The notes under the pieces are model-generated. The model was given only the letters and a program-made list of their open reading frames with translations. It made no database searches and had not been told where the DNA came from. The translations under genes and the position numbers were made by a program. Shown in pieces: positions 18,753-27,198 of a stretch of 64,000 bases of DNA. This DNA comes from DATNIC01 sp035604635 (lineage in GTDB: Bacteria; Vulcanimicrobiota; Vulcanimicrobiia; Vulcanimicrobiales; Vulcanimicrobiaceae): NCBI GenBank assembly GCA_035604635.1, contig DATNIC010000005.1, positions 8,234 to 72,233 on the forward strand, given 5' to 3'. Numbering within the stretch: position 1 is the first letter of the stretch; every line of letters starts with the position of its first letter.

Positions 18753-20591
18753 CTATTCTACCGTCACCGTCTTCGCGAGATTGCGCGGTTGATCGACGTC
18801 TTTTCCGTCGATGTCGGCGATGTGATATGCGAGCAATTGCAGCGGGACGACGTTGACGATCGGCGAGAGGAGCTCGTCGACGCGCGGGACCCAGAAGACG
18901 TGATCGGCGAGCGCCGCCGCCTCTTCGTCGCCATGGTTGGCGACGACGACGATCGGCGCTTCGCGCGCCTTCGCTTCCATCAAGTTCGAAATCATCTTCT
19001 CGCGGACGCGCCCGTCGGTCATGATCCCCACGACCGGAACCTTCGAATCCAGGAGCGCGATCGGACCGTGCTTCATCTCGCCCGCCGCGTAGCCCTCAGC
19101 ATGGATGTAACTGATCTCCTTGAGTTTGAGCGCGCCCTCGATCGCCGTCGGGAAATTGACGTATCGTCCGATGAACAGCACCGAGCGCGCCCGGCGAATT
19201 CGTCGCGCGACGCGCTTGATTTTCTCCGAGGTGTTGAGGACGACGTCGACCGCCGCCGGTAAGAGCTTCGTGTTCTCGGCGATCTCGCGCAAACGCTCGA
19301 CGGGCGTCGTCCCGCGGACGCGGGCGAGGTAGATCGCTAGGAGCACCGTCGCGATCGTCTGCGACAGATACGTCTTCGTCGCGGCGACGCCGATCTCGGG
19401 ACCGCCCCGCGTGTAGAGCATCCCGTCGGCTAAGCGCCCAAGATGCGAGCCGACGACGTTGCAAACGCCCAAGATCGGCGAGCCGGCCTCCTGGGCAATC
19501 CGAACCGCCTCGATCGTGTCCGCCGTCTCGCCTGACTGCGACATGGCAATCGTCAAGGTGCGCGGGTCCATCAACCGGTCGCCGTAACGAAACTCGCTGG
19601 CCAGCTCCATCTCGACGGGGAGCCGGCAAAGCGCACGCATGAGATACATCCCGACCATCCCGGCGTGATAGGCGGTCCCACAACCGGTGATCGAGATCTT
19701 GGTCATGGCGCGGAAAAAGCTGTCGTGGATGCCCAGCTCGCTCGCGAGCTGCACGTCGTTCGATTCGTCGATGCGGCCCGCGAGCGTCTCCTTCACGACA
19801 TTGGGCTGCTCGAAGATCTCCTTGAGCATGAAATGCTTGAAGCCGCTCTTCTCCGCCGCACCTGCGTCCCACATCACCTGCTCCACGTCGCGTACGATCG
19901 GTGCGCCGTCGAATGCAGAGAGAGCGAAGCCGTCGCGGCCGACCTCGACCAGCTCACCTTCGCGCAGGACCACGACCTTACGGGTATACTGCAGGATCGC
20001 CGGCGTATCGCTGGCGACGAACATCTCGCCATCACCCACGCCGACAACGAGCGGGCTCGCGCCGTTACGCGCGAAGATCAGCTTTCCCGGCAGGTCGGAG
20101 CTGATGACGCCCAGCGCATAGGCGCCGCGAACCTGAGCGAGCGAGTGCCGGACGGCCTCGACGAGATCGCCGTGATAGTTGGCCTCGATCAGGTGCGAGA
20201 TGACTTCGGTGTCGGTCTCGCTCTTAAAAACGTGCCCCGCCGCGAGCAACTCGGCGCGCAGGGCGCCGTAGTTCTCAATGATCCCGTTGTGGACGACGGC
20301 AATCTTCCCGGTGCAATCCATATGCGGGTGCGCGTTCGCGTCTGAAGGCCTGCCGTGCGTCGCCCAGCGGGTATGCCCGACGCCGATGCGGCCGTGGACG
20401 GCGTGCCCGTTTTTCAGCCGCTCGACGAGGTGTGCGAGCTTGCCCTCGGCTTTGGTCCCGGTCAGCGCGCCGTGCTCGTCGATGACCGCTATGCCGGCGC
20501 TGTCATACCCGCGATACTCCAGGCGCTGCAACGCGTCGAGTATGATCGGGACGCTATCGCGTCCGCCGACATAACCGACAATGCCGCACAT
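18753..20591 (-). CDS. glmS: Glutamine-fructose-6-phosphate aminotransferase
   Basis: Makes glucosamine-6-phosphate for peptidoglycan and lipopolysaccharide. The mature N-terminus MCGIVGYVGGRDS gives the glutaminase nucleophile Cys2. Two SIS domains follow (about 285-425 and 455-595), with SQSGETADT in the first and the C-terminal KTVTVE end. At 612 residues it is full length. I found no glmS ribozyme-like sequence, and the nine-base gap to rpoZ leaves no room for one. Confidence 0.97.
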   Translation of the reverse strand: MCGIVGYVGGRDSVPIILDALQRLEYRGYDSAGIAVIDEHGALTGTKAEGKLAHLVERLKNGHAVHGRIGVGHTRWATHGRPSDANAHPHMDCTGKIAVVHNGIIENYGALRAELLAAGHVFKSETDTEVISHLIEANYHGDLVEAVRHSLAQVRGAYALGVISSDLPGKLIFARNGASPLVVGVGDGEMFVASDTPAILQYTRKVVVLREGELVEVGRDGFALSAFDGAPIVRDVEQVMWDAGAAEKSGFKHFMLKEIFEQPNVVKETLAGRIDESNDVQLASELGIHDSFFRAMTKISITGCGTAYHAGMVGMYLMRALCRLPVEMELASEFRYGDRLMDPRTLTIAMSQSGETADTIEAVRIAQEAGSPILGVCNVVGSHLGRLADGMLYTRGGPEIGVAATKTYLSQTIATVLLAIYLARVRGTTPVERLREIAENTKLLPAAVDVVLNTSEKIKRVARRIRRARSVLFIGRYVNFPTAIEGALKLKEISYIHAEGYAAGEMKHGPIALLDSKVPVVGIMTDGRVREKMISNLMEAKAREAPIVVVANHGDEEAAALADHVFWVPRVDELLSPIVNVVPLQLLAYHIADIDGKDVDQPRNLAKTVTVE

Positions 20592-20600
20592 GGGGTTTGC

Positions 20601-20819
20601 TTACTTAATCCCTTCGCGGGTGCGGCGATAGGGGATCTTGCCGGTCCGGACCTCGTTGAAGGCGGTTGAGACCGGCTTGTTCGGGTTCACGCGCTCGGTC
20701 AAAGGCGGCGCGCCGTTGTTGAGTTGTTTGGCTCGCTTGGTTACGACGTTGACTAAGGTAAATTTCGAGTCGACGTGCTGCAAGAGCCCATCGAGATCGC
20801 CGAAGACGGAGTCACTCAT
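20601..20819 (-). CDS. rpoZ: RNA polymerase omega subunit
   Basis: A 72-residue omega subunit that helps assemble RNA polymerase. The conserved helix is SKFTLVNVVTKRAKQLNNG, with KPVSTAFNEVRTGKI after it. It follows gmk with an ATGA overlap; gmk-rpoZ order is widely conserved in bacteria. Confidence 0.93.
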   Translation of the reverse strand: MSDSVFGDLDGLLQHVDSKFTLVNVVTKRAKQLNNGAPPLTERVNPNKPVSTAFNEVRTGKIPYRRTREGIK

Positions 20820-21460
20820 GTTTGTTCAATCATCCTAATGACGGAATCGGAGTAGCGGTGGATACGGTAGCGCTCGGCGCGCACGATCGAGACTAGGTCC
20901 TCGACCGCGTCTGCCTCACGGCCATGTTCGTTGATAACGAGATAGTCGAAGCTGCGCACTTCTTTGAGCTCTTCGTGAGCGATCGCCATGCGCGCGGCGA
21001 TCTCTTGGGTCGTCTCCGTTCTGCGGGCTTCGAGCCGCTTTTGAAGCTGGGAGAATTTCTCGGGTAGAAGAAAGATAAGGGTTGCGTCGGGATAGGCTTT
21101 TTTGATCGCCAAGGCACCGTTGACTTCGGGTTTCATGACTACGTCGTAGCCTTCGCGCAGCGTTTCCTCAAGATACGGCAGCGGCGTTCCGTACAGGTTT
21201 TCGTTGTACTCGTGGGTCTCGAGAAACTTGCCCTCAGCCAGCCATTCTTCGAAGCGCGCTCGCGGAAGGAAATGGTAGTCGATTCCGTCGCGCTCTCCCG
21301 GCCGAGGCGCTCGGGTCGTCGCCGAGACCGAGTACCGGACCCGGGGCATGCGGTCTCGTAACGCGGCAACCAAGGTATCTTTCCCCGCGCCTGATGGACC
21401 CGACACGACGAAAAGCAGACCTGGCCCCGCCAGCGAAAAACCTCCACGCCTAACCGGCAA
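20816..21460 (-). CDS. gmk: Guanylate kinase
   Basis: Phosphorylates GMP to GDP. The P-loop is SGPSGAGKDT (about residue 20), followed by SATTRAPRPGE and GIDYHF for GMP binding. At 214 residues it is normal. TTG 21460 is the only start that keeps the P-loop strand, and AGGA sits a few bases upstream. It leads the long minus-strand run toward the carbonic anhydrase and is divergent from rqcH. Confidence 0.94.
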   Translation of the reverse strand: MPVRRGGFSLAGPGLLFVVSGPSGAGKDTLVAALRDRMPRVRYSVSATTRAPRPGERDGIDYHFLPRARFEEWLAEGKFLETHEYNENLYGTPLPYLEETLREGYDVVMKPEVNGALAIKKAYPDATLIFLLPEKFSQLQKRLEARRTETTQEIAARMAIAHEELKEVRSFDYLVINEHGREADAVEDLVSIVRAERYRIHRYSDSVIRMIEQT

Positions 21461-21511
21461 ACCATTCCTATTCTAAGCGGGCAGCTCGATGCCCTCCCCG
21501 AACCAGCTCGG

Positions 21512-22960
21512 GTGCAGACGGATTCGACCTTCGTCCACCGGCTCGCGGCGGAGCTCGACGGGCGCCTGCGGGGCACGCGCCTGCGCGACGCCGGCTTGAT
21601 CGACGACGGCCGCGCCGCCCTCGCCTTCACCGGGCGCGGCGATGTCTTGATCCTGGATCCCTTCGGCTCACCCCCCGTCGTCTTCTTGGACACCGTCGAA
21701 ATCTCGATCCAAGGCGACCCCGGTTACCTGCGAGCTATCGCGACCACGCTGCGCGGGATGCGCGTTGCCGGCGTCGGAGCCTGGCCGGGCGAGCGGATCC
21801 TGACGATCGCTTTCGCCGCCCGCTCGCGTTTCGGCGTCGTCGACGAGTACCGGCTCATCCTCGAGTTGGTCCCAAAATTCGGCAACGTCATACTCCTCAA
21901 AGATCAGACGATCGTCGCCGCAGCCAAACAATTCGGCCCCGCGGAGAACCAGCGGCGCAGCATCCTCGTCGGCGGGGCCTACGCACCGCCCCCACCGCGT
22001 CCGGCGCGCGCTCGCCCAACCGGTGTCAGCGCAAGCCTGCAGCCTCCCGGGGAAGCATCCGTCCTCGACTCCCTGCGCGCGCTCGACGCGCAGCGGCGCG
22101 CGCGCGACGACCAAAGTGCCCTCGTGCGCAAGCGTGCCGCTTTGCGCAAGCGCCTCGAGCGTCGGGTCGCCGCGCTGCGCGCGGAACGTGCACGTCTCCT
22201 CGCCGCGCGGGACGATGCCGCCGGCCGCGACCGCCTGCGCGCCCAGGGCGAGGCACTCTACGCCTTCACCCACCTCGTCCCTACGGGAGCGACACGCTTC
22301 TCACCGCCGATCGATCCCCGCTTCGAGATCGCGCTCGATCCCGCGCTCGATGCAAAGGCAAACGCAGCCGCGATCTTTGCGCGCTATCGCAAACTCGTCG
22401 ACGGCCTGCCGCACGTCGAGCGTCGTTTGAGCCACGTCGCTGCGGAGCTTGCGGCCCTCGAGGAATTCGAATGGCAGCTCGACGGCGCCGACGCCGCCGT
22501 CATCGGCGAGATCTCGAGCGCCTTCGGCGCAGCGCGCGGCGCTCCGCCGGCGCGCGCACGAGAGCAACGGCGCAAGCGCACTCCGCCGCGCTTCGATCTC
22601 CCTTCCGGGGCACGAATCTACGTCGGCCGCTCACCGGAGGAGAATGCTCACGTGACGTTTCGGGTCGCACGCCCCTCCGATCTCTGGTTTCACGCACGCG
22701 AGCAACCCGGAGCGCATGTCGTTCTCCAAGCTCCGCCGGGCCGGGAGCCCTCGGACGCCGATCTCCGCGCCGCAGCGGCCGCCGCAGCGTTCCATAGTAA
22801 GGCACGCGGCGCCGAGAACGTCGCGATCGACTACGTCGCGCGCAAGCACGTGCGCAAGCAGCGCGATGCACCCGCGGGTCGCGTCTGGTACACGAACGCG
22901 CGCACCCTCTTCGTCACGCCGCGGGATCCGTCGTCTTACGTCGCGTCGGCCCCGTCGTGA
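21512..22960 (+). CDS. rqcH: Rqc2/RqcH-type NFACT protein
   Basis: A 482-residue ribosome-associated quality-control factor. Bacterial RqcH binds stalled 50S-peptidyl-tRNA and adds C-terminal alanine tails for degradation. The NFACT-N domain covers about 1-170 (ELVPKFGNVILL is its conserved strand), an Arg-rich helical coiled coil follows (185-350), and NFACT-R lies near 365-475 (IYVGRSPEENAHVTF, DLWFHAREQPGAHV). It is shorter than most members. GTG 21512 is the only start before the domain. The end overlaps the convergent Hpt gene by 25 bases. Confidence 0.88.
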   Translation: MQTDSTFVHRLAAELDGRLRGTRLRDAGLIDDGRAALAFTGRGDVLILDPFGSPPVVFLDTVEISIQGDPGYLRAIATTLRGMRVAGVGAWPGERILTIAFAARSRFGVVDEYRLILELVPKFGNVILLKDQTIVAAAKQFGPAENQRRSILVGGAYAPPPPRPARARPTGVSASLQPPGEASVLDSLRALDAQRRARDDQSALVRKRAALRKRLERRVAALRAERARLLAARDDAAGRDRLRAQGEALYAFTHLVPTGATRFSPPIDPRFEIALDPALDAKANAAAIFARYRKLVDGLPHVERRLSHVAAELAALEEFEWQLDGADAAVIGEISSAFGAARGAPPARAREQRRKRTPPRFDLPSGARIYVGRSPEENAHVTFRVARPSDLWFHAREQPGAHVVLQAPPGREPSDADLRAAAAAAAFHSKARGAENVAIDYVARKHVRKQRDAPAGRVWYTNARTLFVTPRDPSSYVASAPS

Positions 22961-23292
22961 TAGGCGCGCACGGCGCCTTCGAACCGATGGAACTCGGACG
23001 CAATATCGTGCACGCTCGCTTCGAAGTCAGCGATCCGCTCGTGGCGGGCTTGCTCTTCCAACCCGGTAGCGAGCGCCGCCAGCGCCTCTGCACCTACGTT
23101 CGCCGCAGCGCCCTTCATCGCGTGGGCCGCGTGCTCGATTGCCGCCGCCGGACTCTTCGGGCCCAGCGTTCGCAGGGTATCGAGTGCCTTGCGGCACGTG
23201 CCGACGGCAAGATCGAGGATTTCGACGATCGCAGCCCGGTCATCGCCGAGCAAATCGGTCAATCGCGCGAGGTTTAGCGAGCTATCGGACAC
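22936..23292 (-). CDS. Second Hpt domain protein
   Basis: A 118-residue Hpt protein; AHAMKGAAANVGAEA contains the phospho-acceptor His57. It is similar in length and layout to the Hpt protein at 18278-18616, suggesting paralogues. It starts at GTG and stands alone: queA lies downstream on the same strand but ends at 23330 and is read from further right, so this gene follows it by 37 bases. Its kinase and receiver partners are not evident. Confidence 0.82.
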   Translation of the reverse strand: MSDSSLNLARLTDLLGDDRAAIVEILDLAVGTCRKALDTLRTLGPKSPAAAIEHAAHAMKGAAANVGAEALAALATGLEEQARHERIADFEASVHDIASEFHRFEGAVRAYHDGADAT

Positions 23293-23329
23293 GAGGCTCC
23301 CCTTTTGGGCCGCATTCTCTCACACCCCT

Positions 23330-24382
23330 CTACCCTCGTTCCGCTATGAACATCGCATCCCCGAAGGAGAAAAAACGGTAACGACCTGCGATTGCTTCTC
23401 GATAGGCATTCATAATTCGTTCATAACCAGCGAACGCACAGACGAGCGCGAGCAGCGTCGAACGAGGCAAATGAAAATTCGTCAGGAGCGAGTCGACGAT
23501 CTGGAACGAGAATCCCGGCGTGATGAACAGCTCCGTCGTCCCGCTTCCCGCTTCCAACGATCCCGCGGCGGCCGCGCCTTCCAGCGCCCGAACGACGGTC
23601 GTCCCCGCTGCCACGACGCGGCGGCCTTCGCGCTTTGCTCGCGCGATCGCATCCGCCGATCCTTGAGGAATCTCGAAGCGCTCGGCGTGCATGAGGTGCT
23701 CGTCGATAGACGCGGTCACCACCGGGCGGAACGTCCCCAGTCCAACATCGAGGACGATCGGGACGATCTCGACGCCGCGTCCCCGAATGGCGTCGATTAC
23801 GGCCGGCGTAAAGTGCAGCGACGCGGTCGGGGCCGCGATGCTCCCGGGCACGCGCGCGAAGATCGTTTGATACCGTTCCTCGGCATCAGCGGGCGGCCGC
23901 CGAATGTACGGCGGCAAGGGGACGTTGCCGTGGCGCTCGATCAATGCAGCGACGTCGACCCCAGCATCGAACTCGATCGTCCGCCTTCCATCCGAGGCTG
24001 CGTCGACGATCGTCGCGCCGGCAGAATCGAACACGATCCGCGCACCGGGACGCAGCCGTCGTCCCGGGCGGACCAATGCATCCCAGCGTCGCGCCGAGGC
24101 CGTGAACGGCACGTCGCCAGCCGGACGGAGCAGCAACACTTCTGCCGCTCCGCCGCTCTCGCGCCGGCCGAAAAGGCGCGCTTTGATCACGCGCGTCTCG
24201 TTGATCGCCAAAACGTCGCCCCGGTCGAGCAGGCCGGGAAAGTCCACGAACCTGCGATGCTCGATCGCGGCGCCGCGCAAGACCATCAAGCGCGACGCGT
24301 CGCGCTCACGTGCGGGTTCTTGCGCGATCAGCTCGGGTGGAAGCTCGTAGTCGTATGCGGCGGTCTGCCGCAAATCAGCCAC
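23330..24382 (-). CDS. queA: tRNA preQ1(34) ribosyltransferase-isomerase
   Basis: Transfers the ribosyl part of S-adenosylmethionine to preQ1 in tRNA, giving epoxyqueuosine. The start VADLRQTAAYDYELPPELIA and segments such as LHFTPAVIDAIRGRG and TNFHLPRSTLL are characteristic. GTG 24382 overlaps the SpoIID stop and gives 350 residues, the normal length. queA next to ruvAB is a common bacterial arrangement. Confidence 0.95.
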   Translation of the reverse strand: MADLRQTAAYDYELPPELIAQEPARERDASRLMVLRGAAIEHRRFVDFPGLLDRGDVLAINETRVIKARLFGRRESGGAAEVLLLRPAGDVPFTASARRWDALVRPGRRLRPGARIVFDSAGATIVDAASDGRRTIEFDAGVDVAALIERHGNVPLPPYIRRPPADAEERYQTIFARVPGSIAAPTASLHFTPAVIDAIRGRGVEIVPIVLDVGLGTFRPVVTASIDEHLMHAERFEIPQGSADAIARAKREGRRVVAAGTTVVRALEGAAAAGSLEAGSGTTELFITPGFSFQIVDSLLTNFHLPRSTLLALVCAFAGYERIMNAYREAIAGRYRFFSFGDAMFIAERG

Positions 24383-25310
24383 GCGCGATGACGGTACCGG
24401 GGAAATAGAACTGCACGATCGACGCCGCATCGTGACCTTGCATCGCCATCTTTCGCGCGCCCCACTGACACAGACCGACCCCGTGCCCGCGTCCGGCGCC
24501 ATCGATGACGATCGCGGACTGGGCGTCGAGCCCGATTTGCCGGATGAACGTGCTCGGCAGCGCACGCGGGCCCAGCGCCCGTCGCAGCTCGCCGACCCCG
24601 ACATCGACGCTGCGCGCGCTGCCGCGCACGATGACTTTGCGGGGGCGGCCCGACGAATCGAAATCGGCAGCGCTCACGGACTGCAAATTCCCGATCGCCG
24701 CGGCCTCGCTCCCGAGCGCGCTCAGGAACTCCTGGGATGCGATCGTCTGACGCCACCGATAGCCCGGTGCTCCCGCACACCACGGGTCGACGATTCCGCG
24801 CAGGTACGGAAGGGGATTACGTCCCCACAACTCGGCAGCGTCTTCCGTGTGTCCGCCGCAGCACGCCATGTAGAAGACGCTCGCCGCAGCTCCGTTGAAC
24901 GTGACGATCTGTCCCGTCGTCGCATCGACGGCGGCATTGGTCAGCGGCGTCTGAACCGCACGTCCGCCGTAAACTTGGTCGGCCGCGTCGTCGACGACGT
25001 CGTACGGACGAGCGCTCGAGCGGCGCGCGACCGCATACGTGCGCGCGACGATCGCCTGTGCGGCTAACAGCGCCGGCGGCCACTCCCTGGAGACTTCGAG
25101 CGGGACGACGCCGTAGAGATATTCGTCGAGGGCGATCGTTCTGATTGCACCGCTGCGCCGGTTGAGCACGCGCAACGGAAGGTGGACGTTCCCCGGCAAG
25201 ATCGGGATCGGCGGAGGCGTCGGGATCTCCGGCTCCCACACGTCGAGTCCGCCGCTCGCGTCTGCCGCCCTCGCGATGCCCAGCACGAGCGCGGCTCCAA
25301 GCGCAAACAC
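24375..25310 (-). CDS. SpoIID/LytB-domain protein, exported
   Basis: A 311-residue exported protein. A hydrophobic leader (1-18) is followed by a Pro-rich spacer and the SpoIID domain: LDEYLYGVVPLEVSREWP with the catalytic-type Glu, AQAIVARTYA, and GRGHGVGLCQWGA near the end. Relatives are lytic transglycosylases acting on glycan strands that lack stem peptides; in non-spore-formers they probably remodel septal peptidoglycan, though there are no sporulation genes here to test this. GTG 25310 lies eight bases after ruvB. Confidence 0.88.
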   Translation of the reverse strand: MFALGAALVLGIARAADASGGLDVWEPEIPTPPPIPILPGNVHLPLRVLNRRSGAIRTIALDEYLYGVVPLEVSREWPPALLAAQAIVARTYAVARRSSARPYDVVDDAADQVYGGRAVQTPLTNAAVDATTGQIVTFNGAAASVFYMACCGGHTEDAAELWGRNPLPYLRGIVDPWCAGAPGYRWRQTIASQEFLSALGSEAAAIGNLQSVSAADFDSSGRPRKVIVRGSARSVDVGVGELRRALGPRALPSTFIRQIGLDAQSAIVIDGAGRGHGVGLCQWGARKMAMQGHDAASIVQFYFPGTVIARG

Positions 25311-25318
25311 GCGCCGAT

Positions 25319-26389
25319 TCAGAAAAGGCGCTCCTGGCCGCTTGCGCGCGGCGGCGTGATCCCCAAGTGCTCGTATGCCCTGGCGGTGACTTTGCGGCCG
25401 TTGGCCGTGCGGATCACGAACCCGGTCTTCAAAAGGAACGGCTCGACGACGTCTTCGAGCGTCTCCGCATCCTCCGTGAGGGTTGCGGCGATCGCACCGA
25501 TGCCGACGGGGCCGCCATGGTACTGCGTGGCGATCGTTCCCAGGAACGCGCGGTCGAGCCGGTCGAGGCCTCGCACGTCGACACCTTCGCGCGCGAGCGC
25601 TTCATCCGCAACCGCCTGCGTAATTTTACCGTCGGCGCGAACTTCGGCGTAGTCGCGGACGCGGCGCAGCAAACGATTTGCAATCCGAGGCGTCCCGCGG
25701 CTGCGGGCGGCGATCGTCGCTCCGCCTTCCCGTTCGAGCGGAATCCCCAGCACACGCGCGCTCCGCTCGACGATGAGCTGCAGCTCTTCTTCCGTATAAT
25801 AGTCGAGATGGTGAGTGATCCCGAATCGCTCGCGCAGCGGTGCCGAGAGCATCCCCGCACGCGTCGTCGCTCCGATGAGGGTGAAGCGCTTGAGTGGGAG
25901 CTTCAAGGTCTTCGCGTAGGCGCCGCTGTCCACGACGAAGTCGATTTGAAAGTCTTCCATTGCCGGATACAAGAACTCTTCGACGACGCGGCCCAAGCGA
26001 TGGATCTCATCGATGAACAGCACGTCGCCATCCTCGAGCGACGTTAAGATCCCGACTAAGTCCTTCGGCTTCTCGAGGGTTGGCCCCGACGTCGGGCGCA
26101 GCGCCGCGCCGAGCTCGTGCGCGATCAGGCTCGCGAGCGTCGTCTTACCTAAGCCGGGCGGACCGTAGAACAGCACGTGCTCGAGCGGCTCAGCGCGCTT
26201 CTTGGCCGCATCGATGGCGATCCGCAAGTTTTCGACGACCTGCGCCTGACCAACGTATTCATCAAACGTGCGCGGGCGCAGCGACGCCCCATAGACTTCC
26301 TCTTCCAGCGCGTCATGCGGATCGACGACCCGGTCCGGCTCAAGCCCCGCATCTCCCTCGCCCAGGATTTTGCGGCGAATCTCTTTCAT
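25319..26389 (-). CDS. ruvB: Holliday junction branch-migration helicase RuvB
   Basis: The AAA+ motor for branch migration, acting with RuvA. It has Walker A (GPPGLGKTTLA), Walker B (LFIDEIHRLG), sensor 1 GATTRAG and the C-terminal winged helix ending QERLF. At 356 residues it is standard. A 151-base gap separates it from ruvA and is filled by a copy of a palindromic repeat. Confidence 0.97.
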   Translation of the reverse strand: MKEIRRKILGEGDAGLEPDRVVDPHDALEEEVYGASLRPRTFDEYVGQAQVVENLRIAIDAAKKRAEPLEHVLFYGPPGLGKTTLASLIAHELGAALRPTSGPTLEKPKDLVGILTSLEDGDVLFIDEIHRLGRVVEEFLYPAMEDFQIDFVVDSGAYAKTLKLPLKRFTLIGATTRAGMLSAPLRERFGITHHLDYYTEEELQLIVERSARVLGIPLEREGGATIAARSRGTPRIANRLLRRVRDYAEVRADGKITQAVADEALAREGVDVRGLDRLDRAFLGTIATQYHGGPVGIGAIAATLTEDAETLEDVVEPFLLKTGFVIRTANGRKVTARAYEHLGITPPRASGQERLF

Positions 26390-26395
26390 TTTAAC

Positions 26396-26503
26396 GGCGC
26401 TCCGCCCCAGGCTCCGCGCCCCCCACTAGGCCCCCAAGCCTTACGCGCGCTCCTCATTTTCCTAGAACAGCCATCCCCCGAGGGCGCGCTCAACAACATA
26501 TGT
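26396..26503 (+). repeat. GC-rich palindromic repeat, copy A
   Basis: It fills the ruvA-ruvB gap. It begins GGCGCTCCGCCCCAGG, contains GCGCCCCCCA with a degenerate hairpin (GGCCCCCAAGCC), and ends CCCCCGAGGGCGCGCTCAACAAC. The beginning and end match copy B at 63684-63812 base for base over several blocks. The central part has drifted more than in copies B and C. Confidence 0.75.
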
Positions 26504-26540
26504 GGTCCTTTTACGCCGTCGCGGAGCCAAACGGGTGGCA

Positions 26541-27164
26541 CTATGCCGGGGCTCCGGCGCGCTGGCGGTAGATCTCGGCGAGCAATGTCTCGGCATCGTC
26601 GATCTGCGGCACGCGCTCGAGCGTCTTGGCGATCATTTCCTCTGCTTCAACGCGCTTGTACTCGAGCTGCAGAAGCACCGCCAGCGCTTCGCTCGCAAAG
26701 TCGGGAATCGGCACCGATGGCGGCTCGGGCGCTTCCTGGATGAGCAGAAAGCGCGCGACCTTCCCTTGCAGCTTGGCGACGATGTCGCGCGCCTTTTGCT
26801 GTCCGATCCCTGGGAGCGTCCGGAGGAAGACGTGATCGCCCTGGTCGATCGCCTGCGCGATCCGGGCCATCGGCGCAGAGAACGCCCGCGCCGCGGATTT
26901 GGGGCCGATGCTCGCGACGCTGGTGAGGGCTTCAAAGAATTCGCGCTCGATTGCGTTCGTAAAACCGAAGAACGTATACCGTCCCGCATTCCCGTCGATC
27001 TGCAGCTGCGCGTAAATCTCGAGCGTCACCGCGGCACCGACTGATGACGGCACTTTTTCAGCGACGCACGGCGGGAGAACGATTTCATAGGCCAAGCCGC
27101 CAGTCTCTAAAACCACCGTCGCGGGCGTCCTCTCAACCACGTTGCCCGTAATACGAGAGAACAT
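26541..27164 (-). CDS. ruvA: Holliday junction DNA-binding protein RuvA
   Basis: The tetrameric junction-binding partner of RuvB. The N-terminal OB domain starts MFSRITGNVVE. The helix-hairpin-helix region includes TSVASIGPKSAARAFSA and LPGIGQQKARDIVAKL, and the C-terminal RuvB-binding helices follow residue 145. ATG 27164 gives 207 residues; an open frame extending upstream to 27362 overlaps ruvC and the repeat and is rejected. Confidence 0.95.
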   Translation of the reverse strand: MFSRITGNVVERTPATVVLETGGLAYEIVLPPCVAEKVPSSVGAAVTLEIYAQLQIDGNAGRYTFFGFTNAIEREFFEALTSVASIGPKSAARAFSAPMARIAQAIDQGDHVFLRTLPGIGQQKARDIVAKLQGKVARFLLIQEAPEPPSVPIPDFASEALAVLLQLEYKRVEAEEMIAKTLERVPQIDDAETLLAEIYRQRAGAPA

Positions 27165-27198
27165 GATTATCGAAACAGCTCCGAACTCAGCGACGAGT

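Noticed and set aside
20592..20600. glmS ribozyme or riboswitch upstream of glmS
   Set aside because: Only nine bases separate rpoZ and glmS.
20704..20718. Match to the CTCAACAAC end of the palindromic repeat
   Set aside because: It is part of the conserved QLNNGAP coding stretch of rpoZ and lacks the rest of the repeat.
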